Positions 36,701-47,849 of a DNA stretch of 64,000 bases are shown here, in pieces. Position numbers and translations under genes: made by a program. The stretch spans positions 3,100,001 through 3,164,000 of the forward strand of contig CAJQUN010000057.1 in NCBI GenBank assembly GCA_907163345.1, given 5' to 3'. The DNA is from Haberlea rhodopensis (Eukaryota; Streptophyta; Magnoliopsida; Lamiales; Gesneriaceae). The notes beneath the pieces were generated by a model that ran no database searches, was not told the origin of the DNA, and saw nothing but the letters and a program-made list of their open reading frames with translations. Within the stretch, counting starts at the first letter, position 1; each line of letters opens with the position of its first letter.

Positions 36701-38594
36701 GTCATCAATTTAATAATCAACATGATATTAGAAAACTATGCCATAACACTGGACCAATACCTAGCGGCCAAAGAGGAGACAAACATAACTGAAGAAGTTC
36801 CATCAAAAGGGAGTCCAAAAGACAAAGTAAAGATCAGAAAAGGCAGTAAATCTTCATAGCATGGAAGGTAAATTACAACTTATTTCTATTCAAAGCATAC
36901 AACATTATCAGTAACTTGACAGATTGAGACAGACTAAGAGGAGGAAACGTGCATCAGTTTCTTTCAGTCACTTAAGAAAGCAATTAGAGGCAGTTGATTT
37001 AGACAGAAAGAATTCTGTAAGGTTATCGTTGTGACCCGTTGGAAACATTGAATATGCATCATCCGATTATTTTGATGATTAGGATGAATAAGTTTTTATA
37101 TTTTAAACCTTGTTTGTTGATTAGATTTATCTAGATTAGACTTCTCGATAGATAAGACTTCTAGCTTTGTTGGTTGAATCTATAAATATGTATCTTATAT
37201 CTCATTCTAAATGAGCAATAAAATTATGATTTTTCCATATCTTTTGCTCCTTTTATTAAAGGACATGATATCCTAGCCATGTAAACAAAAACCCTAACCA
37301 TCGTTTTTCGCCTCTCCTATGCGAGTTGTAGCTGCTTTAAACCTAGCAATCGTCACTGTTTCCCATCTTTCCTGCGTGAACCCTAGTCACTTCTTCGCGT
37401 CTTTCCAGCACGAACCCTATTCACCGCCGCCTCATCGAGTCTTTCCTGATCGAACCCTAGTTGCCGCTACCTTGCATCTTTCCTGCACAAACCCTAACCG
37501 CCTCGTGTTTCTCCTGAGCGAAGCCAAACAGATCCTCTTCGTCAACCACTTTTCAACTATGTCCACCATTATAAGATAACATATTGAAGTGGATCGACAT
37601 TTTACCGAATGATCAAAGAATTACCGATTCAGTAGTTTAGTTTCATGCTACCGTGACCTTTGCCATAAAAGGGCCAAGTGAAGTTTCTTCTACATAGGAT
37701 GTGGTCAACCAGGTATTCTTTTATGAATTTATATGGTTATATAGACCATGAAAGATGTACTACAGGCACAAGAGTACGCTTGAGTGCACCAAGATCTACT
37801 TGCCAAAACTCACTTTTTGATCTTTTCCAATATTTTACTACAAGCCAATTCGAAAACTTAGGCTTTAGATCTAAGCTTCAATAATATATGACCAATCATA
37901 GCAGAGAAAAAAAAAGTAATAGAGACGCTAGTGCATTGAGAACGGGAAAAGACAGCTAAATAAATTAGGATATCTCACCCCATAAGCTAAACTTTTAGTG
38001 CCAAAATAAAATCAGAATCTTCAGAGCAAAAAGTATGCCTGATGCTGTTAAGGTTAAATATGAAAATACTTTCACCAGTAGGTTTATCTTCGCATTGGTA
38101 TTTGATTTTAATAATAAAGGGGCAGAAGAACCCATATAATGAACATCCATAATCATGTACAAACTACAAAATGTACAAATTACAAAATTGGAAAGAACCA
38201 AAATCCAAAAACCAGTCTCCCTAAACAATCCGCAAATCCAATTAGCAGAGTATATGGAAACAAATGTTTACAAGATCTAACAAACATCATCGCATAAATA
38301 AATAAATAATCGTGAAAACGCAACTATCCATCGGGGTTTGTAGGCAAGGTGCAGGGAAGTACCAATTGAGGAGCACTTGTTGACACCTTCAAGGGTAACG
38401 ACCGCGGTGAGAATGAAGACAAAAGGCAACAAAAAAGCAAGAATCAATATTGTATGGAAGAGAGTGCGGTACGGAATGTGGCGAGGTGCGACCTTGATCT
38501 TCATTAAATCTCCAACTCCTCCATTGACATTTCCTCCACTGCTGCTCGATGATATCGTTATACTTCTCATGCTAGGTGAGAAGTGCAGCTGCAT
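33712..38594 (-). CDS. GAUT14: Galacturonosyltransferase, GAUT13/GAUT14 type (GT8 family)
   Basis: Six exons with GT-AG borders: 38594-38363, 36483-36428, 36287-36132, 35806-35216, 34708-34406 and 33993-33712. Joined lengths give 1620 bp, 539 aa, close to the 532-533 aa of Arabidopsis GAUT13/14. It is a type II membrane protein: short basic N-terminus and one membrane helix at about residues 45-67 (TLFHTILILAFLLPFVFILT). The GT8 domain follows: HFVLSTDNILAAAVV, the metal-binding FLDDDVV (DDD at 357-359), GAVETCKGEDEWV, CAWAYGMNIFDL, and HYNGQSKPW (501-509). It would act in the Golgi, adding galacturonic acid from UDP-GalA to homogalacturonan; GAUT13/14 in Arabidopsis are needed for pollen tube walls. 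No stop or frameshift was found. Intron 1 (1.9 kb) carries a copia relic. GAUT13 and GAUT14 are too alike to separate firmly; synteny favours GAUT14. Confidence 0.93.
37037..37886 (+). mobile_element. Degraded, internally deleted Ty1/copia relic in GAUT intron 1
   Basis: A probable short LTR (about 37037-37263) starts cgttggaaacattgaatatgc, has a TATA-like tataaatatg and an aataaa, and is followed by catgatatcctagcca, which matches the initiator-Met primer site catggtatcagagcca at 12 of 16 bases. A C/T-rich leader with 'aaccctag' words follows. Then RNase H tail pieces appear: HIEVDRHF at 37582-37605 and TSQFENL...SKLQ, ending with a stop at 37884. Everything between is missing. It runs opposite to the gene and lies wholly in the intron. 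A clear 3' LTR was not found. The Ale-like lineage is a guess from LTR length. Confidence 0.6.
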
Positions 38595-39125
38595 CTTCCT
38601 CCGCCGTCACTCTCCTCCTCCTCTTTTCCCCTTTTGCCCTCCTATACTTCAACAAATAATCTCTTTCACCACTACCGCCACAACTATTACAGCTAATGAT
38701 CACCTTCCTAAAACAAAAACACCGGTCGAAAACGATAATGAACTCCTCACCATCAGATCTGCCAGCTATTCAACGATCCTGATTCCCCTCTGGTGATGCA
38801 CTGAACCGCATTGTAATCTACAATGATCCGTATAAATCCAAATCCACCAGCCCTAAAATTGACTCTCTATAACTCGATTCGATTCCTCAATCTACGTGCA
38901 TACAATAACAACTTTTCTGCGAGCAAACACACACATGAATGAATGAATGCAAACGAGTTAAATTACACATCAAATCACCGTCACTGCAAATCAAGCAATA
39001 AATTATGCCCCAAAATTTCGCCTCTTGATTGATTGCAGAGACTTGATTTCCTTCTGAATTCTCCGGATCGGAAATCGGAAAGTAAATGAAGAGAGAAAAT
39101 CTACAATATCATAACACATATTGTA
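38595..39125 (-). promoter_or_regulatory. 5' UTR and promoter region of the GAUT gene
   Basis: CT-rich sequence directly upstream of the ATG (cctcctcctcttttcccc region, 38610-38640), as is usual for plant leaders. No upstream gene is seen before the repeats begin. The transcription start cannot be placed. Confidence 0.45.
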
Positions 39126-39690
39126 AACTCTTAAATTTGATTGGCTGGTCCGCCCGAACTATACTATTCTAATTTGTCGACCGTTTTCACCTTCGGATTA
39201 TTATTCTATGTTATTACTAAAAAAATTAACCATAAATGCAGAAAAATAAAAATGAAATATAAATAAATAAATCAGCTAATATATTATCTTTGGTCAACAT
39301 GGATTTGGCTAAAATTTAAAAACAACTGTATAACACACAGTTATATATAATAAAAATCATAGATAAAATATAATTATATTTTAAAATAATATCAGGGTCC
39401 TTCGTATTGGATTCAAATCCATTTGATTGTTTGGTTGAATTTATGTTGGGCTGATTTCAAATACATCCATTTCTTAATTTATGTAGATATAATAGTAATT
39501 ACGATGGATTTGAAATACACACAAGATGTGTGTCATTTCAAATTCATTATTCAAATCCTTCTCCAAATCAAATCCTTTCCTTCAAATCAAATCATTCAAT
39601 CCAAACACAACCTCAATTTGTGATTATTTTTTTATTATATATAAATAATTATTTTTTTAAAATTTGTTTGATCCATTAAATAGAGAAATG
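39126..39690. other. Intergenic AT-rich DNA with a possible MITE
   Basis: At about 39395-39615 the left flank (ggattcaaatccatttgattg) and right flank (caaatcaaatcattcaatccaa) are roughly complementary, as in MITEs that begin 'gggtgtgtttggattga'. No target duplication is evident, so this is only a possibility. Nothing else is recognised. Confidence 0.3.
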
Positions 39691-40149
39691 GTCATTGTAG
39701 GGTCTTCCTACCTTAACATCATCTTAATACACAAATTATGGACTAAACATGCATTAATAACGTCTTAGGGTTCCGGTTGTAGCTTTGAGCTAATAAAGTT
39801 ACAGGCCAACAATGAAATTTCAAAACTTAACTCATTACATTCCCAATAATGAATGTTAAAACGATAGAATTATACTACTCCTAGAGTAGAGACTATCCAA
39901 AAGTCCTGTATCCTATCTTCTTTCATGCTCCTTTTAGCTCACTGTCTCAACCCGACCCTTAGCCCTTCGGTCCAAAAGTGTACCTACAAGAACAACCCAT
40001 CATGAGCATGTACATCGTTACTTAACATCATAAGGCAATGGCATATAAATAAATGCATGAAAATAATTGGTAACGTATACTTCCTGGTTAATCGCATTAA
40101 CCCTCTTTGGTTGTCCATGTTTCATAGCCATGCCTATAATCATTAATTC

Positions 40150-41040
40150 TTGACATGAATGATTAAAACCATCATCTCATAAATATTACCATCTTATAAC
40201 ATCATCATCATATAAGCATCATCATTTTATAAATATCATCATCTTATGACATCATCATCATATAAGCATCATCATCTTATAGCATCGTCATCTTATAACA
40301 TCATCATCATCTTATAACATCGTCATCATATAGCATCATCATCATATAAATATCATCATTTTATAAATATCATCATCTTATAACATCATCATCATATAAG
40401 CATCATAACAAAATACAACAGTAAATGTACGAAGTCTTGGTTAAGTAACTTGCTGGTTATTCGTTAACTTCTTCTTGTTAACCCTGATTTACCTTCATGC
40501 ATATGGGCATCTTACCCCGTGGTATCTTACCACACAATAACATTGTATGGCCTCTTACCATATGGGCATCTTACCCCGTGGCATCTTACCACATAATAAC
40601 ATCGTATGGCATCTTACCATATGGGCATCTTACCCCGTGGCATCTTACCACATGATAACATCGTATGACATCTTACCATATGGGCATCTTACTCCGTGGC
40701 ATCTTACCACATAATAACATTGTATGACATCTTACCATATGGGCATCTTACCCCTTTTTTAAACATCGTATAACATTATTATAAACTTACTTATCGCAAT
40801 CATCATCATAAACATCATCATCATATACATCATCATCATAAACTTACTTATCATAATCATCATCGTAAGCATCATCATCATAAACATCATCATCATAAAC
40901 TTACTTATCATAATCATCATCGTAAGCATCATCATCATAAACATCATCATCATAATCATCATCGTAAGCATCATCATCATAATCATCATCGTAAGCATCA
41001 TCATCATAAACATCGTCATCATAGTCATCATCATCATAAA
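40150..41040. repeat. Tandem repeats inside the gypsy solo LTR
   Basis: Three arrays: (i) catcatcat(ctt)ataa-type units at about 40160-40405; (ii) a 59-bp unit repeated four times at 40503-40739, each with 'atgggcatcttaccccgtgg' and 'catcttaccac'; (iii) catcatcatcataaac with acttacttatca and atcatcatcgtaag words at about 40795-41040. A minus-strand Met-rich ORF over (iii) is an artefact of the (CAT)n repeat. Confidence 0.85.
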
Positions 41041-41272
41041 TACTTATGCAATCAATACATAGTCATAGTTAGGAGTGTGTTACCGTCCGATGCCCGTACG
41101 CTTCTTACGTACCTTAATTCCAAAAGTGGAGAAATTGAAGAACTCTATCTTCTCCATGTTGTTGGCACCTGGGATGGTTCCACACAACCATACAAATCGA
41201 TATTAGAAGCTAAACAATAGCCAAATACCAAAAATTCAACAAAAATCATCATTTTCCATGTTTTACACAGTG

Positions 41273-41421
41273 GCGATCGATCGCTACTTGAGGCGATCGA
41301 TCGCCTCGCTCTTTTGCCTTGCGGCGATCGATCGCTTAATTTTAGGCGATCGATCGCCTGATACGTGAAATGGCTACTGGCCATCGGCGATCGATCGCCT
41401 CATTTCAGGCGATCGATCGCC
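41273..41421. repeat. Six copies of the palindrome GCGATCGATCGC
   Basis: Perfect 12-bp palindromes start at 41273, 41293, 41324, 41346, 41387 and 41409, most extended to GGCGATCGATCGCC. They fall as three close pairs (20-22 bp apart) separated by 31 and 41 bp. Variants occur in the Athila-like LTRs and in the gypsy LTR at 45959-52355. Confidence 0.9.
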
Positions 41422-42178
41422 ACCTGCTGGTGCGCGATTTTTCGCCATTTTTGTACAATTTTCGAGCTCATCCTCATGCCTTACAAAACCAAACTTTCCT
41501 ACAACATCAACAACATCATAACCCACTAAAACCCACATAAAACACTCCAAAAATCATACCCCAACAACATACAACACATACCCAACCAAACCCACATAAA
41601 TCACTTCAAAATCATCCCATTTCAAATCCAAACTTCATAAAAACTTTAGGATTGGTTCCATACCTCTTGAGGATCCAAAATCTTACTAAGATTTCAACAA
41701 ATGGAGAGTGTGCAAGGATTTCTCCTCCTCCTCCTTGGCTTGGACGAAAATGGGATGAAAATGATAGGGTTGGGATGAAATTGGGGATTTAAGAGTGAAA
41801 AGGTAAAGTGAGGGGAAGGAGGGTGTAGTGGGGTATATGGGTTAATTAAATTGTACCCAAAATTAACATGATGTATAAAATACCCCAACATGGTATTTTA
41901 AAAGCATTTTACAAAAATGCAACCAACTTCATTAAATTCATACTTTCCTCATAATTAACGATCAACAAGTTAAATCATGTTAACACCCCATTTTCTATCA
42001 TGCATAACATGCACCTTGAAACGTAACCCCCCGGGTCATGCCTATCATGTGACTAAGCATTTCATCGTGATAATGAATTTCAACACGTAAATCAATTATC
42101 CACATAATTAATCACCTAAACATAATTAGTGCTTTAATTGCAATTAATCATTTCGGGGACATCACAGTCATGTATGGG

Positions 42179-42560
42179 TAGGGGTGCTTATTGGCTCAAT
42201 CCGGTTCGAAATGATCCGGAACCGGATCCAAAAATTTTGGAACCGATCCTATCCGTTAAGGAACCGGATCGGATCCGGTTCAAATCCAACAGGTTCCGGG
42301 TTGGACCGGTTCCAACCCGGAACCGATTTTGTTGAATTTTTTTTTTCAAATATCGAATATATACCAGAATAAATAAACAAAAAAATTTTAAAAATAATGG
42401 ATCCGGTTCCGGTTCATCCCAGAATCGGATCTGTTTGGTCCGGAACCGGTAAGATATCGGACCGGTTCGGAACCGGTTAGCCCGATTTCGATTTTAAATC
42501 GGTCCAGTTTTGGGTCGGGTCGGTCGGGTCCGGATTGACCCGGCCCGTTAAGCAGCCCTA
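42179..42560. mobile_element. hAT-type MITE, 382 bp
   Basis: The ends are TAGGGGTGC and GCAGCCCTA, an inverted repeat with one mismatch. They are flanked by the 8-bp duplication tgtatggg (42171-42178) and tgtacggg (42561-42568), one mismatch. Eight-base duplications and TAGGG ends fit hAT. The inside is almost wholly built of 'ggttccggaacc' and 'ggatccggttc' words, so it is strongly self-complementary. It abuts the target duplication of the solo LTR to its left. Confidence 0.75.
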
Positions 42561-42861
42561 TGTACGGGTGATTTTTGAAGTAGCATTTTAGTGGATATCA
42601 TTTTTAACCAATCAAATTTTATATTAGCTTAAAATAGAAGTTGCATTTGTGATTTTATAACAAACTATTATTCCTTATAGTAACAGATTAGCAAGAAGAA
42701 ATTCAAACGGATTTTTAACAAAGACAACCAATTTATTACATGTTGATTATTATGGCTAAGATGATATTAAAGCTAATCTTCATGAAATTCAATAACGTGA
42801 GTTTAAGATTTTCAACACGAAGAAGAAATCTACAATGATACTAAGTCAAAATAACAAAGGC

Positions 42862-42984
42862 GAGCTTCCAGCTTTGCCGGTTTGGTTAAAGTTCACTCTC
42901 CCTTTGAAAAAAACTTGTGTTTGAGTCCCGCGGTATGCGGAAAAAACTTTAGCCCTCTCTAATAATAATAATAATAATAATAAG
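42862..42984 (+). repeat. Possible SINE-like remnant with TAA tail
   Basis: The segment 'gctttgccggtttggtta' followed 40 bp later by 'tttgagtcccgcgg' resembles the A and B boxes of tRNA-derived plant SINEs. It ends with a (TAA)n tail at 42960-42983. No target duplication was confirmed, so this is tentative. Confidence 0.35.
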
Positions 42985-43314
42985 GGAAATTACGTTTAAA
43001 TACTCTTACCAAACAACTTTTTCATATAAATTTTCATTTTTAAAAAGTGTATAAATAAATGCATGGTGGAGAAATATATTTTCACATAAGTTCATTTTCC
43101 AAACTTTTGTTTCAAAAATATCTTTTTTCATTCCATAAATACTCTTACTTTTTTGCATTCTCTCTCCTACTTTTTGCACTCTCTCCTCCTTTTTCAATTC
43201 TATCTACTTTTTTTGAAACCTACTTTTTGCATTATCTTTCCTACTTTTTGCATTCTCTCTCCTCCTTTTGCCATTAATATTTTTAAAAAAATGAGATTTA
43301 CGATTGACATGAAA
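42985..43314. other. AT-rich spacer, no gene
   Basis: Pyrimidine-rich DNA with the phrase 'tactttttgcattctctctcct' repeated three or four times between 43145 and 43265. Nothing is recognised; short ORFs here are composition artefacts. Confidence 0.35.
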
Positions 43315-45895
43315 ATTTAAAAAATTACTGGTGCATGTAAATTATAACTGGTGCATACAGTTATAATGGTACATGGTGCATGTAATTATAACTGTTGCAT
43401 CATATTCATAACTGGTGCTTGTAAATTATAACTGGTGCATACAAATTATAACTAGTGCATGTAATTATAATTGGTGCATGTATTTATAACTGGTGCATGC
43501 TAATTATAACTTGTCATGTAATTATAACTGATGCATCAAATTATAACTAGTTCATCGTAATTATATCTGGTGTGTGTATATTATAACCTGGTGTATGTGT
43601 ATTATAACATGTGATGCATGTATATTATAATATGTGCATGTCATTTTTCCTGGTGCATGTAATTATAAATGGTGCATGTAAATTATAACTAGTGCATACA
43701 ATTATAACTGGTGCAATAATTATAATCATAACTGGTGCATGTAATTATTTACTTACACATGGTGCATGTAATTACAGCTGGTGCATGTAATTATAACAGG
43801 TTCATGTAAATTATAACTGTTGCATGTAATTATAATTGTTGCATCATAATCATAACTGGTGCATGTAAATTATAACTGGTGCATGTAAATTATAACTGGT
43901 GCATGTAATTATAATTGGTGCATGTAATTATGTAATTATAACTAGTGCATCTAATTATAACTGGTGTATCGTAATTACACCTGGTGCATGTAATTATAAC
44001 TGGTGCATGTAATTATAATTGGTGCATCGTAATTACACCTGGTGCATGTAAGTTATAACTTGTGCATGTCATTATTCCTGGTGCATGTAATAGTAACTGG
44101 TGCAAGTAATTATAACTGGTGCATGTAATTATAATGGTACATGTAAATTATAATTGGTGCATGTAATTATAACTGTTGCATCACAATCATAACTGATGCA
44201 TGCAAATTATATCTGGTGCATGCAAATTATAATTGGTGCATGTAATTATAACTGGTGCATGCAAATTATAACTGGTGCTTGTAATTATAACTGGTGCATA
44301 CTATTATAGGTGCATGCAAATTATAACTTATACATGTAATTATAACTGGTGCATGTAAATTATAACTGGTGCATGCAAATTATAACTGGTGCATGCAATT
44401 ATAACTAGTACATGAAAATTACATGTGCTTGTAATTATAACTGATGAATGCAAATTATAACTGGTGCATGTAATTATAACTGATGCATGTTATTATACTG
44501 GAACATGTAAATTATAACTTGTGCATACAATTATAACTGGTGCATGTAAATTATAACTTGTGCATGCAAATTATAACTGGTGCATGCAAATTATAACTGG
44601 TGCATGTAACTATAACTGTTGCATGCAAATTATAACTCATCTAATTATAATTGGTGCATGTAATTATAACTGCTGCATTTAATTATAACTGTTGTATCAT
44701 AATCATAACTGGTGCATGTAAATTATAACTGGTGCGTGTAATTATGTAATTATAATTGTTGCATCTAATATAACTGGTGCATCGAATTATAACTGGTGCA
44801 TCGTAATTACACTTGGTGGATATTAATATAACATGTGCATGTAATTATAACTGGTGTATGTAATTATAACTAGTTCATCGAAATTATAACTGGGGCATGC
44901 AAATTATAACTGGGGCATGCAAATTATAACTGGTGCAAATAATTATAACTGAATCATGTAAATTATAACGGGTCCATACAATTATAACTGGTGCATGTAA
45001 ATTATAACTGGTGTATACAAATTATAACTAGTGCATGCAAATTATAACTGTTGCATGTAAATTATAAATGGTGCTTGCAAATTATAACTCATCTAATTAT
45101 AACTAGTGCATCGTAATTACACCTGGTGCATGTTATTATAACTGGTGCATATAATTATAACTGGTGCATGTAATTACAACTTGTGCATGTAATTATAACT
45201 GGTACATATAAATTATAACTGGTGCATGTAATTATAACTGTTGCATCATAATTATAACTGGTGCATGTAAATTATAACTGGTACATGTAAAGTATAATTG
45301 GTGAATGTAATTATAATTGGTGCATGGAATTATGTAATTATAACTGGTGCATCTAATTATAACTGGTGCATCGTAATTACACCTAGTGCGTGATATTATA
45401 ACTGATGCATGTAATTATAATTGGTGCAAGCAACTTATAACTGGTGCATATAATTATAACTGGTGCATCAAATTATAACTAGTTCATCGTAATTATAACT
45501 AGTGCATGCAAATTATAACTGGTGCGTGTAATTATACTGGTGCATGTAAATTATAACTGGTGCATACAATTATAAAATGTGCATGTAAATTATAACTGGT
45601 GCATGTAAATTATAACTGGTGCATGCAAATTATAACTCATCTATTTCTAACTAGTGCATCCTAATTACACCTGATGCATGTTATTATAACTGATGCATGT
45701 AATTATAACTGGTGCATGTAATTACAACTAGTGCATGTAATTATAACTGGTGCATGTAAATTATAACTGTTGCATCATAATCATACCTGGTGCATGTAAA
45801 TTATAACTGGTGCATGTAATTTATAACTGGTGCATGTAATTATTAAATTATAAATGGTGCATCTAATTATAACTGGTGCATCTAATCCAAGTGCT
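43315..45895. repeat. 19-20-bp minisatellite array, about 2.6 kb
   Basis: About 130 imperfect copies of ctggtgcatgtaattataa (19 bp) or ctggtgcatgtaaattataa (20 bp). Common variants are catgcaaat, catcgtaattacacc and catacaattat. Higher-order blocks recur (for example 'catctaattataactggtgcatcgtaattacacc'), so the array grew by duplication of larger segments too. Units diverge moderately, so it is not fresh. It ends abruptly at about 45895 against a gypsy 3' end. No ORF crosses it. Confidence 0.9.
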
Positions 45896-45958
45896 TGTGT
45901 GTGGCCTATCAGAGTTTGAGGGCTTCTCGAGAAGAGTTTTTTATGAATAGGGGGGAAA
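45896..45958 (+). mobile_element. Last internal bases and polypurine tract of a gypsy element
   Basis: A short stretch ending tcgagaagagttttttatg and then aataggggggaaat, a polypurine tract immediately before the LTR at 45959. This is how chromovirus-type gypsy elements end. Everything upstream is replaced by the minisatellite. Confidence 0.6.
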
Positions 45959-46951
45959 TTGTGGGGTCCTCGTTACTTAATCCGTTATGTATCAATTATT
46001 TATACATATGTGTGAGTAAGAATTAAGTAATATCATACACTGATTAAAAGTTTTACTATGTCAATTATTACAGCATTTACCAAACAAAAACTCTGACATA
46101 ATATACATCACATGTACATACTAACAACCTAAAGAAGTTCAACTTATAATCAGTGGTTCAGCTCGTAGCAGAATCAACTCACAAACCCGTCCACCCATGT
46201 CTATGAGTCCCTACAGAAAAATCACACAATATGAGTATTGATAACACCTATCTCAGTTCTATATCAATAAGCAAAACATCATACGGTAAATTATCATCAT
46301 ATAATCTCAACTGTGATTGTTCTGTATCATGCATCACAATATGCAAATATGTCATGACATGTCTCAACTATCATCATGTTATAACGGGACTAGTATGATA
46401 TGCCTCTCAGCTCCATATGTCAGTGACTCAGCCTTCACATCCCATATTAGCATCACATATCATATAACCGTCCTCACACGTTAAAGCATATGCCCAACAA
46501 TGGCATACCTCTCATGCCAAAGCATATGCTCCACAATAGCATACAGCTCGTGGCAACAATCTCAACACACATGCATGTATATCATCATGAATGTATACAC
46601 ATGTGATACCATCAATCATATATCTCAATCTCAACATCATCATAGCAATAACATCAATACTCGTACGTCAACATGTACCTGTCATGCGACACAAAATATA
46701 TAAGTCATGCGTCAATGTTTAACCGCCTCGTTGTCCCGTCTCCTGTGATGATGCTACATAAATACCAACAATGTATAATGTCATAAACCATGTTATGAAA
46801 TAATTACCAAGAAAATACTACATTTTCATAATTTTGGTCTGCGATCGATCGATCAATCCCAGCGATCGATGGCTCCAAACAATTCACCCTAGCGATCGAT
46901 CGGTAAAAACTAACAATCGATCGATATTAAATTTGAATTTCATATAAAAGT

Positions 46952-47801
46952 TGTTGAGCCTTAAACGCATGGTGATCACCCGAGGCGATGTCTGAGGCGA
47001 TCGAGGAGTGATTTCAGCCTTTTGTGTAGCAACGGATAGTAGGAGCCTTGGGGGCCTCCTACACTATAAATATGGATGCTTTGGAGCATTTTGAAGACAA
47101 GAAACAAGCCTACAAACTTCTACAAAGCTTTGTTTATTAAAAATTCATATAGCTTTGCAATCTCCATACATTGTTGTTGTATTGGAGTTTGTGATTCTTT
47201 TATTTTGTGCGAATCTTGTTTTCTTCGTGTTGGTACACCGTGAAGGTGTTTGTTGAGTTATTGTAAGGTCCTCCAACACCGATGCAAGTTGGAAATTGCA
47301 AAGTCATCAACAAGTAAAAGTTGGTGCATGTGTTGTGGCTATCCTTGGAGCCCTTAAGGCCAAGAAGACTCGTGAAGAGTGTTGGTAACTCGGGAAGAGT
47401 TTTTGTGTGGCTATCCTTGGAGCCCTTAAGGCCAAGAAGACTCGTGAAGAGTGTTGTGCTCGGGAAGAGCTTTGTGTACTCGGGAAGAGTTGTATTGTGG
47501 GTAACTTGGAGCCCTAAAGGCCAAGATCATTCGTTCTAGTGGAACCTCGGTTGGAAGTTATCTAGCCGGGAAGAGGAGACGTAGGCGATTCATCACCGAA
47601 CTTCTATAACAAATACTCTTGTCTTTTACCGCTTAATTACATTACGCATTTATTTATTTATTTAGTTCTTCATTTCTTTTATTTATCGATTGACTTAAGT
47701 CTTCCGCTTCGCAAACTCTTTTATTTTGCAAACTCATTTTAAAAAGCTAAAGTAGCCAAGGAATCTCATTCACCCCCCCCCCCCCCTCTTCGGTTCCAAC
47801 A
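46952..47801 (+). mobile_element. 5' LTR of the SIRE-like element, internally deleted
   Basis: 850 bp, TGTTGAGCC ... GGTTCCAACA. Compared with the right LTR it jumps from acgcatgg to tgatc..., with the short word atgg at the junction. It has a C-run of about 16 near 47772-47786, where the right LTR has five. It contains a direct repeat (ggctatccttggagccc, 47336 and 47410) that makes a spurious ORF. Confidence 0.85.
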
Positions 47802-47803
47802 AG

Positions 47804-47816
47804 TGGTATCAGAGCC
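47804..47816 (+). promoter_or_regulatory. Primer binding site, initiator Met-tRNA
   Basis: TGGTATCAGAGCC, two bases after the left LTR; a perfect match to the copia consensus. Confidence 0.92.
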
Positions 47817-47849
47817 ATTTGATTTTTGTTTTTAAATCACAATTTTTAT

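Larger units (their letters stand above)
39696..42166 (+). mobile_element. Solo LTR of a Ty3/gypsy element, 2471 bp
   Basis: It starts TGTAGGGTCTTCC and ends GGGGACATCACA, with a perfect 5-bp target duplication GTCAT at 39691-39695 and 42167-42171. There is no internal region, so it is a product of LTR-LTR recombination. It resembles in plan the LTR at 45959 (start TGTGGGGTCCTCG, end CGAGGCATTACA), whose strand is set by a polypurine tract, so I assign the plus strand here too. It carries several arrays of simple and tandem repeats and a block of six palindromes, listed separately. A chromovirus (Tekay/Del-like) origin is likely. Confidence 0.85.

Noticed and set aside
37280..37500. Interstitial telomere repeat (aaccctag words)
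   Set aside because: Words are irregular and separated by 30-45 bp, not tandem TTTAGGG. They belong to a copia-type leader.
34766..38796. Plus-strand ORFs at 34766-34999, 37678-37884 and 38377-38796 as genes
   Set aside because: They lie antisense to the GAUT gene, in its introns or leader. One contains a copia RNase H tail and is counted in the relic.
40759..41037. Met-rich 92-aa ORF on the minus strand
   Set aside because: It is only the translation of CAT/ATG trinucleotide repeats inside a solo LTR.
43315..45895. Short regularly spaced repeats resembling a CRISPR array
   Set aside because: The units are directly adjacent and diverged, with no unique spacers, no cas genes, and a plant nuclear context. 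It is a minisatellite.
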